Assembly: GCA_015066805.1 (NCBI GenBank)
Contig: SVNP01000001.1
Coordinates: forward strand, 62,001-126,000
DNA from: Ruminococcus sp.
Lineage (GTDB): Bacteria > Bacillota > Clostridia > Oscillospirales > Ruminococcaceae
Reading direction: 5' to 3'
Length of the DNA stretch: 64,000 bases
Every line of letters starts with the position of its first letter. The first letter of the stretch is position 1. The notes below the pieces were generated by a model. The model was given only the letters and a program-made list of their open reading frames with translations, did no database searches and had not been told where the DNA came from. Below, one piece after another: positions 10,322-18,445 of this stretch. Position numbers and translations under genes: made by a program.

Positions 10322-10714
10322 CTACAATGTGCCGCCGTTTCCGCTGCTGGCATCAAAAGCACCTGCCAGATAGCGGATCCGCCGCACCAGACCGCCCGCA
10401 TATTCCACCTCTGCCACATCAAAGCGTGTCTGTAAGGGGGTATCCGCATGGGAAAGCAGATAATGCTCTGCGGTACGGATCATCCGCTGCTGTTTTTTGC
10501 GGTCCACCGCAGCCGCGCCCGATTGCAGAGCATCCGGCTGCCGTGTTTTGACCTCCACAAACAGCAGAATGTCATCATATCGGGCGATGATATCCATTTC
10601 GCCGCCCCGAATGGTATAGTTGCGGCACAGGATCTCCGCACCTCTGCGTTCCAGAAAGCCGCAGACAGCATCCTCTCCCAGCCGCCCGATGGCACGTTTG
10701 TTACTCTGTGCCAT
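10322..10714 (-). CDS. UPF0102 (YraN) family nuclease-like protein
   Basis: Small protein of the YraN family, a predicted endonuclease-like fold; 130 aa. The conserved start (GRLGEDAVCGFLERRG) is followed by the PD-(D/E)XK-like core GEMDIIARYDDILLFVEVKTR, giving the Asp...Glu-x-Lys set. It overlaps the 3' end of rnhB by 14 bases; rbgA-rnhB-yraN is a common Firmicutes order. Its cellular role is poorly defined; a role in DNA repair or RNase H-related processing is only inferred from context. Confidence 0.93.
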   Translation of the reverse strand: MAQSNKRAIGRLGEDAVCGFLERRGAEILCRNYTIRGGEMDIIARYDDILLFVEVKTRQPDALQSGAAAVDRKKQQRMIRTAEHYLLSHADTPLQTRFDVAEVEYAGGLVRRIRYLAGAFDASSGNGGTL

Positions 10715-11330
10715 AGAATTTCTTCAAAAACGACGGCCGATGCGCGGGACACAAGCCGTACTGCCGTATCGCCTCGTAATGCGCCTTGGTGCCGTAGCCC
10801 TTATGTTTGGCAAAGCCGTACATAGGGTACTGCTCATCCAGCTCCCGCAGGGATGCATCTCTGGCAGTTTTTGCCAGAACAGAAGCTGCCGCAATGCTGG
10901 CGGATTTGGCATCACCGCCGATGAGCGTCTGTACGGGAATCTGCAAAACAGGCGCGCGGTTGCCGTCGATCAGCGCAAGGGCAGGAGCAACGGAAAGCTG
11001 CTCCACCGCACGCTGCATGGCAAGCATAGCCGCCTGCAAAATATTCATCCGCTCGATCTCCTCCACCGTAGCGGATGCGATGGCCCAAGCCAAGGCCTTT
11101 TCCTTGATCTCGGGCACCATATCCTCTCTGCGGGCTTCGGTGATTTTTTTGCTGTCGTTCAGCCCTGCAATCAGCGCATCGGGCCGCAGAATGACCGCAG
11201 CGGCATACACATCTCCCGCCAAAGGTCCTCTGCCTGCTTCGTCCACACCGCAGAACAAAGCAGCGTGTGTACGCACCTGTGCGTCAAACTCAAACAGTGC
11301 CGTCTGAAGGATCGGTTGTTTTTTCGCCAT
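10701..11330 (-). CDS. rnhB: Ribonuclease HII
   Basis: Removes RNA from RNA-DNA hybrids and single ribonucleotides from DNA; 209 aa. The catalytic motif CGVDEAGRGPLAG gives Asp30 and Glu31, with later conserved acidic residues (ALIDGNR and DAKSASIAAASVLAK). I chose the ATG at 11330 because GGAG lies 6 bases upstream; an ATG four codons earlier is possible. The start overlaps the end of rbgA by 41 bases. Confidence 0.96.
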   Translation of the reverse strand: MAKKQPILQTALFEFDAQVRTHAALFCGVDEAGRGPLAGDVYAAAVILRPDALIAGLNDSKKITEARREDMVPEIKEKALAWAIASATVEEIERMNILQAAMLAMQRAVEQLSVAPALALIDGNRAPVLQIPVQTLIGGDAKSASIAAASVLAKTARDASLRELDEQYPMYGFAKHKGYGTKAHYEAIRQYGLCPAHRPSFLKKFYGTE

Positions 11331-12216
11331 GGTCAGCTCCATTCTGCGATTGCTCGCCGGGTCGTTCCAGAGTAATGCGTCCCAGCTTCACGGCACGGAA
11401 TTCATCTATCAGGGCAATGGCGGCACGCTCCGTATTGGGAACACCGCCTGCCAGCAGCATGCCTCGATTTTTGGCCAGCAGCTCCAGCAGATCAAAGCCT
11501 GTGGTATACGCTGCATCCGGTGCGATCCGATAGCGTTCTTCCAACGCCTTTGGGTACTGCCGATGCAAAAACACCAGCAAACGGGAAGCCAGCGCCTCCG
11601 TATCCAGGATCTCATCTCTTACGGCACCTGTAAATGCCAGACGGCAGGCAACCTCCTGATCCTCCAGCTTAGGCCAGAGAACACCGGGGGTATCCAGCAG
11701 CTCCACGCCGCCTTCCACCTTGATCCATTGCTGGGTACGGGTCACACCTGCACGGTCTTCCGCCTTGGCACGCTTGCCGCCTGCCAGCCGGTTGATCAGC
11801 GAAGATTTGCCCACATTGGGAATACCCAGAATCATCACACGGATGGGACGGCCCTTCATGCCCTTGGCGGCATATTGTGCCAATTGCGGTGCAAGCAATC
11901 TCCGCAGGGCAGGGGCAAAGCTCTTTACGCCCTTACCCGATTTGGAATCTGCGGTAATGACCGCTGCGCCACGCTTTTGATAGTATTCCACCCACTGCTG
12001 TGTCAGAGCGGGGTCTGCCATATCGGCTTTATTCAAGATCACAAGTCTGGGTTTGCGCCGTGTCAGGCGGTCAAACTCAGGGTTGCGGCTGCTCAGGGGC
12101 AGCCTGGCATCCAGCAGCTCGGCAACGGCATCCACCAGGGGCAGGCTTTTCTGAATCATGCGCCTGGTTTTCGCCATATGTCCCGGAAACCACTGGATAT
12201 CCTTCATATCCTCCAT
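11290..12216 (-). CDS. rbgA: Ribosome biogenesis GTPase RbgA (YlqF)
   Basis: Circularly permuted GTPase for late 50S subunit assembly; 308 aa. The start WFPGHMAKTRR is typical. The G motifs are in permuted order: G4 (LNKAD), then G1 (GIPNVGKSS), then G3 (DTPG). GGAG lies 6 bases before the ATG. The C-terminal tail runs 41 bases into rnhB. It sits in an operon with the signal peptidases and rplS upstream, as in Bacillus (rplS-rbgA-rnhB), with the two lepB genes inserted between. Confidence 0.96.
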   Translation of the reverse strand: MEDMKDIQWFPGHMAKTRRMIQKSLPLVDAVAELLDARLPLSSRNPEFDRLTRRKPRLVILNKADMADPALTQQWVEYYQKRGAAVITADSKSGKGVKSFAPALRRLLAPQLAQYAAKGMKGRPIRVMILGIPNVGKSSLINRLAGGKRAKAEDRAGVTRTQQWIKVEGGVELLDTPGVLWPKLEDQEVACRLAFTGAVRDEILDTEALASRLLVFLHRQYPKALEERYRIAPDAAYTTGFDLLELLAKNRGMLLAGGVPNTERAAIALIDEFRAVKLGRITLERPGEQSQNGADHGEKTTDPSDGTV

Positions 12217-12249
12217 AAAATGCTCCGTTTCTTTGCGGAAAAGGGCGGA

Positions 12250-13140
12250 TCATTCCACCTTTGTAAAGTCATCCAACGGATAAACACGCAGCCACACCTT
12301 ACCCACAATATCCTCCTCGGGGATCAGACCCACATCGGGGTGGCGGCTGTCCTTGGAAACGCTGCGGTTATCGCCCAGCACGAACACATAGCCTTCCGGC
12401 ACGGTAATGGGATAGGTAAAGGCACCCTCATCACGGGTCGTCAGCGTAGAGGTATAAGGCTCCGCCAGCGGTTTGCCGTCCACATACACAATACCTGCGG
12501 CAAAGTCGATATCCACAGTCTGGTTGGCCTCGGCGATCAGCCGCTTTACGATTTTTTTGCCCAGACCCCCATCCTCCCTGAGCTGTCCCGCAGCATCAAA
12601 GGTATAGGCAGAGTCGCTGTTGAGCACCACCACATCGCCCGGTTCGGGGTCTGCGAAGTTGATCAGCAGCAGACGGTCGGCATCCTGCAGGGTAGGCAGC
12701 ATGGAATCGCCCTCCACCACTGCCACACTGAACAGGTAGGTGAAGATCAGCAGCACGACGAACATTGCCACCACCACCGATTCACAGGTATCCATCACAT
12801 CGCCCACCGCCTCACGCACATTGGCGGGTATCCATTCCTTGGAAGACCTTTCGGGCTGCTCCGCGGCAGCAGCGTTCTCATCCTCGGCAGCATTCTCCTC
12901 TGCGGCTTTCTCCTCATCGTCGGCCGCATCGCCTGCTTCTGTCACGGTTTCGTCATCGGAGTCATCAGAGCCGTCAGGGTCGTCAGCATCCTCCGGCGTA
13001 GCGGCGTGGGTTTCCTCTGCCGCTGTTGTCTCCATACACATTTCGTCGGAGTCTGTTTCCGTTTCCGCAGACATAACAGGCTCCCCATCCTTCACGGATC
13101 CCTCAGGCACGGTATTCCGCATCTGTTTGTCATCTGCCAT
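12250..13140 (-). CDS. lepB: Signal peptidase I with long acidic N-terminal extension
   Basis: Membrane-bound serine/lysine peptidase that removes signal peptides; 296 aa, about 100 longer than its neighbour. Residues 1-100 are a low-complexity Glu/Asp/Ala/Thr-rich cytosolic segment. One membrane helix follows (~121-141), then the Ser box EGDSMLPT (Ser146), the Lys box GKKIVKR (Lys199) and VLGDNRSVSKDSR. I chose the ATG at 13140 (AAAGGAGG, 7-base spacing). It starts 18 bases after a second lepB, a tandem paralogue pair. Confidence 0.94.
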   Translation of the reverse strand: MADDKQMRNTVPEGSVKDGEPVMSAETETDSDEMCMETTAAEETHAATPEDADDPDGSDDSDDETVTEAGDAADDEEKAAEENAAEDENAAAAEQPERSSKEWIPANVREAVGDVMDTCESVVVAMFVVLLIFTYLFSVAVVEGDSMLPTLQDADRLLLINFADPEPGDVVVLNSDSAYTFDAAGQLREDGGLGKKIVKRLIAEANQTVDIDFAAGIVYVDGKPLAEPYTSTLTTRDEGAFTYPITVPEGYVFVLGDNRSVSKDSRHPDVGLIPEEDIVGKVWLRVYPLDDFTKVE

Positions 13141-13157
13141 GGGGCATCCTCCTTTGT

Positions 13158-13817
13158 TCAATTCAGAATCGCAAAACGGTCAAGCCATTGTGTGCAAAGC
13201 TCATCTTCCCGATCGTAGCGCACCACGGCACGGCCCATCACCTGCTCCTCGGAGATCAGACCCACAGAGGGATTGCGGCTGTCCATGCTGCCGTTGCGGT
13301 TATCGCCCATTACAAAGCAATACCCCTCGGGCACGGTCATGGGATAAGTAAATGCGCCGTCATTGCGTGTGGTTTTTGCGGCAATATAGGGTTCATCCAG
13401 AGCAACGCCATCCACTGTGACCTGCCCTGTGGTAAAGTTGATATCCAAGGTCTGCCCTTCGGTGGCGATCACACGCTTGATGAGCAGCATATCGGAGCCT
13501 GCCGTTTCCTTCACCGCAGTCTGGGTGTTGTCGGCAAACAGGGTGGCATAATCGCCGTCAATGATAACGATATCCCCCTGCTCCGGTTCATAAAAGAGAC
13601 TGACCATCAACAAATTATCCAGATCACACAATGTAGGCAACATGGAAGTGCCATCCACCGTAACAGGACGGAACACAAAGCCGAACAGCAGCATCACGAT
13701 AAAAACGGAGATGAAAACCGACTCCACAATATCCAGCAGATCCTTCAGCAGGGAAAGGGGCGAATGCTTTTTCTGCTCCTGCACCTGTTCCTGATCCTTC
13801 TGCACTGCCTCTGCCAT
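13158..13817 (-). CDS. lepB: Signal peptidase I
   Basis: Membrane signal peptidase; 219 aa, the usual Gram-positive size. A charged Gln/Lys-rich start is followed by a membrane helix (~31-49), the Ser box DGTSMLPT (Ser58), the Lys box LLIKRV (Lys114) and MGDNRNGSMDSR. GAGGAG lies 10 bases before the ATG. It is the first of two adjacent paralogues; the catalytic domains are alike and the N-terminal regions differ completely. Confidence 0.95.
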   Translation of the reverse strand: MAEAVQKDQEQVQEQKKHSPLSLLKDLLDIVESVFISVFIVMLLFGFVFRPVTVDGTSMLPTLCDLDNLLMVSLFYEPEQGDIVIIDGDYATLFADNTQTAVKETAGSDMLLIKRVIATEGQTLDINFTTGQVTVDGVALDEPYIAAKTTRNDGAFTYPMTVPEGYCFVMGDNRNGSMDSRNPSVGLISEEQVMGRAVVRYDREDELCTQWLDRFAILN

Positions 13818-13894
13818 AGAAAATCACTCCTCTCACGGTATGCAGATACATACCGTTTTTTGCCGCCGCAGCAATGTTTGGGCGGCAAAAAAGC

Positions 13895-13917
13895 AAAAAA
13901 GGGACATAGCTGTCCCC
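13895..13917 (-). terminator. Terminator after rplS
   Basis: A 6-bp GC-containing stem (13901-13906 with 13911-13916) is followed on the minus strand by six T. It lies 17 bases past the rplS stop. rplS is probably partly uncoupled from the lepB genes, which may be read through or have a promoter I could not identify in 13818-13894. Confidence 0.75.
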
Positions 13918-13933
13918 TTTCGCCTGTTTGCAA

Positions 13934-14278
13934 TCAGTGTACCTGCGCCTTAACCTTGGCAGCCTTACCGACTCTGCCGCGCAGATAGTAGAGCTTTGCT
14001 CTGCGAACAACACCCTTACGGACGATCTCTACCTTGTCAACGGAGGGAGAGTGAACGGGGAACACACGCTCAATGCCGCAGCCGTGTGCTACACGACGAA
14101 CGGTGAAGGTCTCGTTGATGCCGCCGTGCTTCTTGGCAATGATGGTGCCCTCGAAGACCTGGATACGGCTCTTATCGCCTTCCTTGATGCGAACGTGAAC
14201 CTTTACGGTGTCACCGATGTTCAGTTCCGGTACGTTCTCCTTCATGCTGGACTTGCTGATCTGCTCCAAAGCGTTCAT
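13934..14278 (-). CDS. rplS: 50S ribosomal protein L19
   Basis: Large-subunit ribosomal protein at the 30S-50S interface; 114 aa, normal length. Conserved segments are [23 protein letters not shown] and the C-terminal [10 protein letters not shown]-like stretch (here [18 protein letters not shown]). The ATG at 14278 has AAAGGAGG 7 bases upstream. The frame stays open for 57 codons into the leader, but that part shows no L19 similarity. Confidence 0.97.
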   Translation of the reverse strand: MNALEQISKSSMKENVPELNIGDTVKVHVRIKEGDKSRIQVFEGTIIAKKHGGINETFTVRRVAHGCGIERVFPVHSPSVDKVEIVRKGVVRRAKLYYLRGRVGKAAKVKAQVH

Positions 14279-14457
14279 GGGAAAATCCTCCTTTATTTGT
14301 TTACGGATGTTCATTCGTGCGGAAATGCTTCCCACAAGAGCAGAGGGGAAACGCACCAGCGGACCATCCATGTCGATATTGTTGCGTAAGCTGCCAAAAG
14401 CATCCTTACGCTGCATAATGACCCTCGCCGGCAAGGAACCGGCGGACACTCAAATGC
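14279..14457 (-). promoter_or_regulatory. Structured rplS 5' leader
   Basis: About 180 bases lie between the promoter and the rplS start. They hold two clear hairpins, GCCGG...CCGGC near the 5' end and GCGTAAG...CTTACGC about 40 bases later. L19 autoregulatory leaders are known in Firmicutes. Assignment to that RNA family is an inference from position and structure only. Confidence 0.45.
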
Positions 14458-14463
14458 TGTATC

Positions 14464-14492
14464 ATTATATCACAACCCGTTGGAAATTGCAA
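14464..14492 (-). promoter_or_regulatory. Promoter of rplS
   Basis: Minus-strand TTGCAA (14487-14492), a 17-base spacer, then TATAAT (14464-14469). Confidence 0.82.
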
Positions 14493-14603
14493 GGGTTTTT
14501 TTCATTTTTTCGCAATTGATGCAAAAAAAGGGTATGCTTTCACCGGTTCTCTGTCAACCTGCCGATAGTTTTCAGGCACGGCAGGAGGGCATGCGGGGTG
14601 TTT

Positions 14604-15281
14604 TTACACAAAATTGCTGCCATCTGCACAGAGAATTGCCAGTCTTGCAGCACGCATCATACCGCACTGCACTTCGGGGGCATTCTGCTCCAGATAGCTG
14701 CGAAAGGCATCCACCAGCAGGCCGGGGTTTACATTCACCGAGGTACCTGCGGGCATTCTCAGCTTCAGCCACAAGCCGTCCTCCAGTGTCTGGGTCATCA
14801 TGATCTGCGCCTGCTGCTTGAGATCCACGGTAGCGGTACCGCGCTTGGTTCGTTTCTCCATAAGGATCTCCTTCTGCTCCATGAAGCTGTCCCAGGCCGC
14901 CCGCAGCGCATCGGGGGAAGTACCCTCGGCACAATCCAGACAAATGCTGTAATCCGCAAAGGCGATATCCGTGTGCTTCCTCACAGGCTCCGCTACTTTT
15001 ACGATCTGCAGATCGGGCGGCAGCACGGCATTCAGGCGTTCCATGGCGGTCTGCATGGACATCGGCCCATCCAGGCGGAAATCCATGCACTCACAGTCGC
15101 TTTCATAGCCCAGAGACAAGGCCAGCGGGAACATCAGGTAAGCGTGGGGATTAAAGCCCTCGGTAAACCAGATGGGCACCTCCGCACGGCGGAAGGCTCT
15201 CTGCATACAGCGCATCAGATCAAGGTGAGAGATGTATTTGGCTCTGCGCCGTTTGGCAAAGGTTGCACGCACAGGGATCAT
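14604..15281 (-). CDS. TIGR03936 family radical-SAM-linked protein (DUF2344)
   Basis: Conserved protein of unknown reaction, usually encoded beside or fused to the TIGR03960 radical SAM protein; 225 aa. The N-terminal signature is visible (KYISHLDLMRCMQRAFRRAEVP and FTEGFNPH). The ATG at 15281 overlaps the stop of the upstream radical SAM gene as ATGA, and the GGAGG lies inside that gene. It is the last gene of the operon starting at tmk. A role in RNA modification or ribosome-linked processes is only inferred. Confidence 0.9.
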   Translation of the reverse strand: MIPVRATFAKRRRAKYISHLDLMRCMQRAFRRAEVPIWFTEGFNPHAYLMFPLALSLGYESDCECMDFRLDGPMSMQTAMERLNAVLPPDLQIVKVAEPVRKHTDIAFADYSICLDCAEGTSPDALRAAWDSFMEQKEILMEKRTKRGTATVDLKQQAQIMMTQTLEDGLWLKLRMPAGTSVNVNPGLLVDAFRSYLEQNAPEVQCGMMRAARLAILCADGSNFV

Positions 15282-17149
15282 GCTTTTTCCTCCTTCTGCA
15301 CAGGGAAGCAGGGCTTGCCCGTTACTTTCGTGACACCGCAGGCAGTACACTGCATACGGCAATGAGGGGTGGTCTGTGCGGCAATGGCCTTTTCGTTCTC
15401 CTTGATGAAGAACGCCTTGTCCACATAATAATCCAGATGATCCCAAGGCAGGACCTCATCATAGCTGCGGGCACGGTTGGCGTAAAACTCCATGGTCAGA
15501 CCGTTATCTGCCATTGCCTGCTGCCACAAATCAAAACGGAAATGCTCCGACCATGCATCAAACAGACAGCCCTTTTTCCACGCATCCAGAATCACCTTGC
15601 ACAGACGGCGGTCACCTCTTGCCAGCACCGCCTCCAGAATACTGGTTTCGGGGCTGTGCCAGCTCACACGGATGCGCTTGTGACCCTTGACGGTTTCCTC
15701 CAGCAGCTTCTGCTTATGGGCGATCATTTCCACCGTATCCTGCGGGTGAAACTGGAAAGGCGTAAAGGGCTTGGGCACAAAGGTTGCCACACTTGCGGAG
15801 ATCTGCACGGATTTCCCCTTGGGACGATCCTCCATTTGGAACCACATATCCACCACACGCTGCGCCAGATCAATGATCGCAACGATGTCCTCGTCGGTTT
15901 CCGTTGGCAGGCCCATCATAAAGTAGAGCTTGACGGTAGTCTGTCCTGCTGCAAATGCGATCTTACAGGTACGCATCAGTTCTTCTTCGGTCACATTTTT
16001 GTTGATAACATCCCGCAGACGCTGGGAGCCGGCCTCGGGAGCAAAGGTAAGACCGCTGCTTCTCACCCGGCGGATACGGTTCATCAGCGCAGTGCTGAAA
16101 TTATCCACACGGAGAGAGGGCAAGCTCAGGTTGATGTGATCCTGCTCGGTAAAGGTAAGCAGCCCGTCCATCATCTCCTCGATCTGCGAGTGATCCGAAG
16201 TAGAAAGAGAGCAAAGCGAAAGCTCCTCATAACCGGTGCGGTCACAAAGCGTTTTTGCCTGCTTGCAGATGATCTCGGGGGATTTTTCACGGAAGGGACG
16301 GTATAGAAAACCTGCCTGACAGAAACGGCAGCCACGGATACAGCCGCGCAGCACCTCAGTCACGGCACGGTCATGCACGATCTCCGCAAAGGGAACCACA
16401 AATTCTTCGGGCACATCCACCTTATCAAAATCGGAAATGATCCGCTTACGCACTGTCTTGGGGGCATCCCCCTTGGGTGTAATTGCGGCAATGGTACCAT
16501 CCTCGTTGTAGGTCACATCGTACAGGGAGGGCACATATACACCCTCGATTTTGGCTGCCTCCCGAAGGAATTCGCTTCTGGTGGCACCGGCGGCCTTCAT
16601 CTTGTCATAGAGATCCATGACCTCAAGATCGACTTCTTCGCCCTCACCCAAAAAGAACAGATCAAAGAAATCCGCAATGGGCTCGGGGTTGCAGGCACAG
16701 GAGCCGCCTGCACACACAATGGGAGCAATGGCTTCGCCGCGGTCCTTCTGCAGCAGCGGCACACCTGCCAGATCCAGCATATTGAGGATATTGGTGTAGC
16801 AAAGCTCGTATTGCAGGGTAAAGCCTATGAAGTCAAAATCCTTGATGGGCTCTAAGCTTTCCAGCGCATACAAAGGAATATTATGGGCACGCATGGCGGC
16901 TTCAAAATCCACATCGGGAGCAAACACACGCTCACACCAATATTCTGGGCGGTGGTTGATCACCGAGTACAGAATCTTCATGCCCAGATGGCTCATACCC
17001 ACATCGTAGCGGTCGGGGAAGCAGAATGCAAAGCGGACAGTCACATCCTTTTTGTCTTTCATAATACTGCCCGGTTCACCGCCGATATATCTGGCCGGTT
17101 TCTGCACATTCAGCAGCAGCGGCTCTATTTTTTCAAACAGCATTGTCAT
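15278..17149 (-). CDS. TIGR03960 family B12-binding radical SAM protein
   Basis: Predicted radical SAM enzyme of unknown substrate; 623 aa. An N-terminal cobalamin-binding-like domain (~30-190) is followed by a radical SAM core with the cluster cysteines C270, C274 and C277 (CIRGCRFCQAG), then a C-terminal region. A last Cys pair (MQCTACGVTK) near the end may hold another metal site. It overlaps the TIGR03936 gene by 4 bases, the typical pairing. GAAAGGTGAT precedes the ATG at 17149; an ATG two codons later is possible. Confidence 0.92.
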   Translation of the reverse strand: MTMLFEKIEPLLLNVQKPARYIGGEPGSIMKDKKDVTVRFAFCFPDRYDVGMSHLGMKILYSVINHRPEYWCERVFAPDVDFEAAMRAHNIPLYALESLEPIKDFDFIGFTLQYELCYTNILNMLDLAGVPLLQKDRGEAIAPIVCAGGSCACNPEPIADFFDLFFLGEGEEVDLEVMDLYDKMKAAGATRSEFLREAAKIEGVYVPSLYDVTYNEDGTIAAITPKGDAPKTVRKRIISDFDKVDVPEEFVVPFAEIVHDRAVTEVLRGCIRGCRFCQAGFLYRPFREKSPEIICKQAKTLCDRTGYEELSLCSLSTSDHSQIEEMMDGLLTFTEQDHINLSLPSLRVDNFSTALMNRIRRVRSSGLTFAPEAGSQRLRDVINKNVTEEELMRTCKIAFAAGQTTVKLYFMMGLPTETDEDIVAIIDLAQRVVDMWFQMEDRPKGKSVQISASVATFVPKPFTPFQFHPQDTVEMIAHKQKLLEETVKGHKRIRVSWHSPETSILEAVLARGDRRLCKVILDAWKKGCLFDAWSEHFRFDLWQQAMADNGLTMEFYANRARSYDEVLPWDHLDYYVDKAFFIKENEKAIAAQTTPHCRMQCTACGVTKVTGKPCFPVQKEEKA

Positions 17150-17221
17150 ATCACCTTTCCGGTTTTTTGGAAGAAACGTTTGCAGGCGGGATCCGATTCT
17201 CTGCCGCTATGGCAGAAGCGT

Positions 17222-18442
17222 TCAATCCTCTGCGGCCTTACGCAGAATGGCCCCCTTCGGCACAGGGGTATCCAATGCCAGAGAGCAGTCCATCATAGCG
17301 TGATTGGCGGCTTCAATGGGTTCCCCCTCACCATTTTGCAGATCGGTCACCGTAAAATAGCGGGGCGGCTCCGCGGGGCAGAGCAGAGAAACCGCATCCC
17401 CTGCAAAAAAGCGGTTGCGCTGAGAAACAAACAATCTGCCATCTGCCCAGTGCTGCACAATACCGATGACCTCGGTGGTGCGAACATAGCTTGCAGTGGC
17501 ATTGTGAATGCTGTCATCGGGTCTGCCGAAGTAAAAGCCCGTGGTGTAGGGTCTGTGGCTGACTGCTTCCAGCTCATCCATGGCCCATTGGGGAATGGGC
17601 GCAGGATTCTCCCCGAACATAGCATCCATAGCAGCACGGTAAGCATTGGTAATGCCTGCCACATAATAAAAGGATTTCGCTCTGCCTTCGATTTTGAAAG
17701 ATGTAACGCCAGCCTCATACAGCTTTTGCAGATGGGGCATCATGCAAAGATCTTTTGCATTAAGGATATAGCTGCCGTTTTCATCCTCTCCGATGGGAAA
17801 ATACTGCCCGGGGCGTTTTTCTTCCACCAGATGATACCGCCAGCGACAGGATTGGGCGCAGGCACCGCGGTTGGCATCTCTGCCTGTAAAATACTCGGAA
17901 AGCAGGCAGCGACCCGAAACGCTCATGCACATGGCACCATGCACAAAGGTCTCCAGCTCCAGCTTGGGGTTTGTTTTTGCACGGATCTCCGCAATATCCT
18001 CCAGAGGCAGCTCACGGGCAAGCACCACACGCTCGGCACCCATATCATAAAGAGCCTGCGCCGTGGCATAGTTCACCACACCTGTTTGTGTGGATGCGTG
18101 CAGCGGCACATGGGGCAGCAGCTTACGCAGAGTGGTCATCACGCCCAGATCGGCTGCAATGACCGCATCAATGCCGCCGGCAGCAGCCTCTGTAAGAAAC
18201 TCCGGCATCACATCCATTTCATAGCAACGGGGCAGCACATTTACGGTCAGATATACCTTTACGCCCTTTGCATGGGCCTGCGCCACTGCCTGCTGCAGCG
18301 TTGCAAAATCAAAATTTTTGGCAGCGGCACGCATTCCGAAGGTTTTTGCGCCCACATACACGGCATCGGCACCGTATTGCAGTGCCATGGAAAAGCATTC
18401 CATATCGCCTGCAGGGGCAAGCAGTTCGGGTTTTCGGATCAT
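17222..18442 (-). CDS. Peptidase U32 family protein (TrhP-like)
   Basis: Member of the U32 'collagenase-like' family; several are now known to act in 5-hydroxyuridine formation on tRNA (TrhP) rather than as proteases. 406 aa. The family start ELLAPAGDMECFSMAL and the U32 signature region FVHGAMCMSVSGRCLLSEY are present, followed by cysteines in RGACAQSCRWRY. It begins 4 bases after mltG ends; in Bacillus the mltG (yrrL) and U32 (yrrN/yrrO) genes are also neighbours. A tRNA-modification role is inference from family and context. Confidence 0.9.
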   Translation of the reverse strand: MIRKPELLAPAGDMECFSMALQYGADAVYVGAKTFGMRAAAKNFDFATLQQAVAQAHAKGVKVYLTVNVLPRCYEMDVMPEFLTEAAAGGIDAVIAADLGVMTTLRKLLPHVPLHASTQTGVVNYATAQALYDMGAERVVLARELPLEDIAEIRAKTNPKLELETFVHGAMCMSVSGRCLLSEYFTGRDANRGACAQSCRWRYHLVEEKRPGQYFPIGEDENGSYILNAKDLCMMPHLQKLYEAGVTSFKIEGRAKSFYYVAGITNAYRAAMDAMFGENPAPIPQWAMDELEAVSHRPYTTGFYFGRPDDSIHNATASYVRTTEVIGIVQHWADGRLFVSQRNRFFAGDAVSLLCPAEPPRYFTVTDLQNGEGEPIEAANHAMMDCSLALDTPVPKGAILRKAAED

Positions 18443-18445
18443 ATT

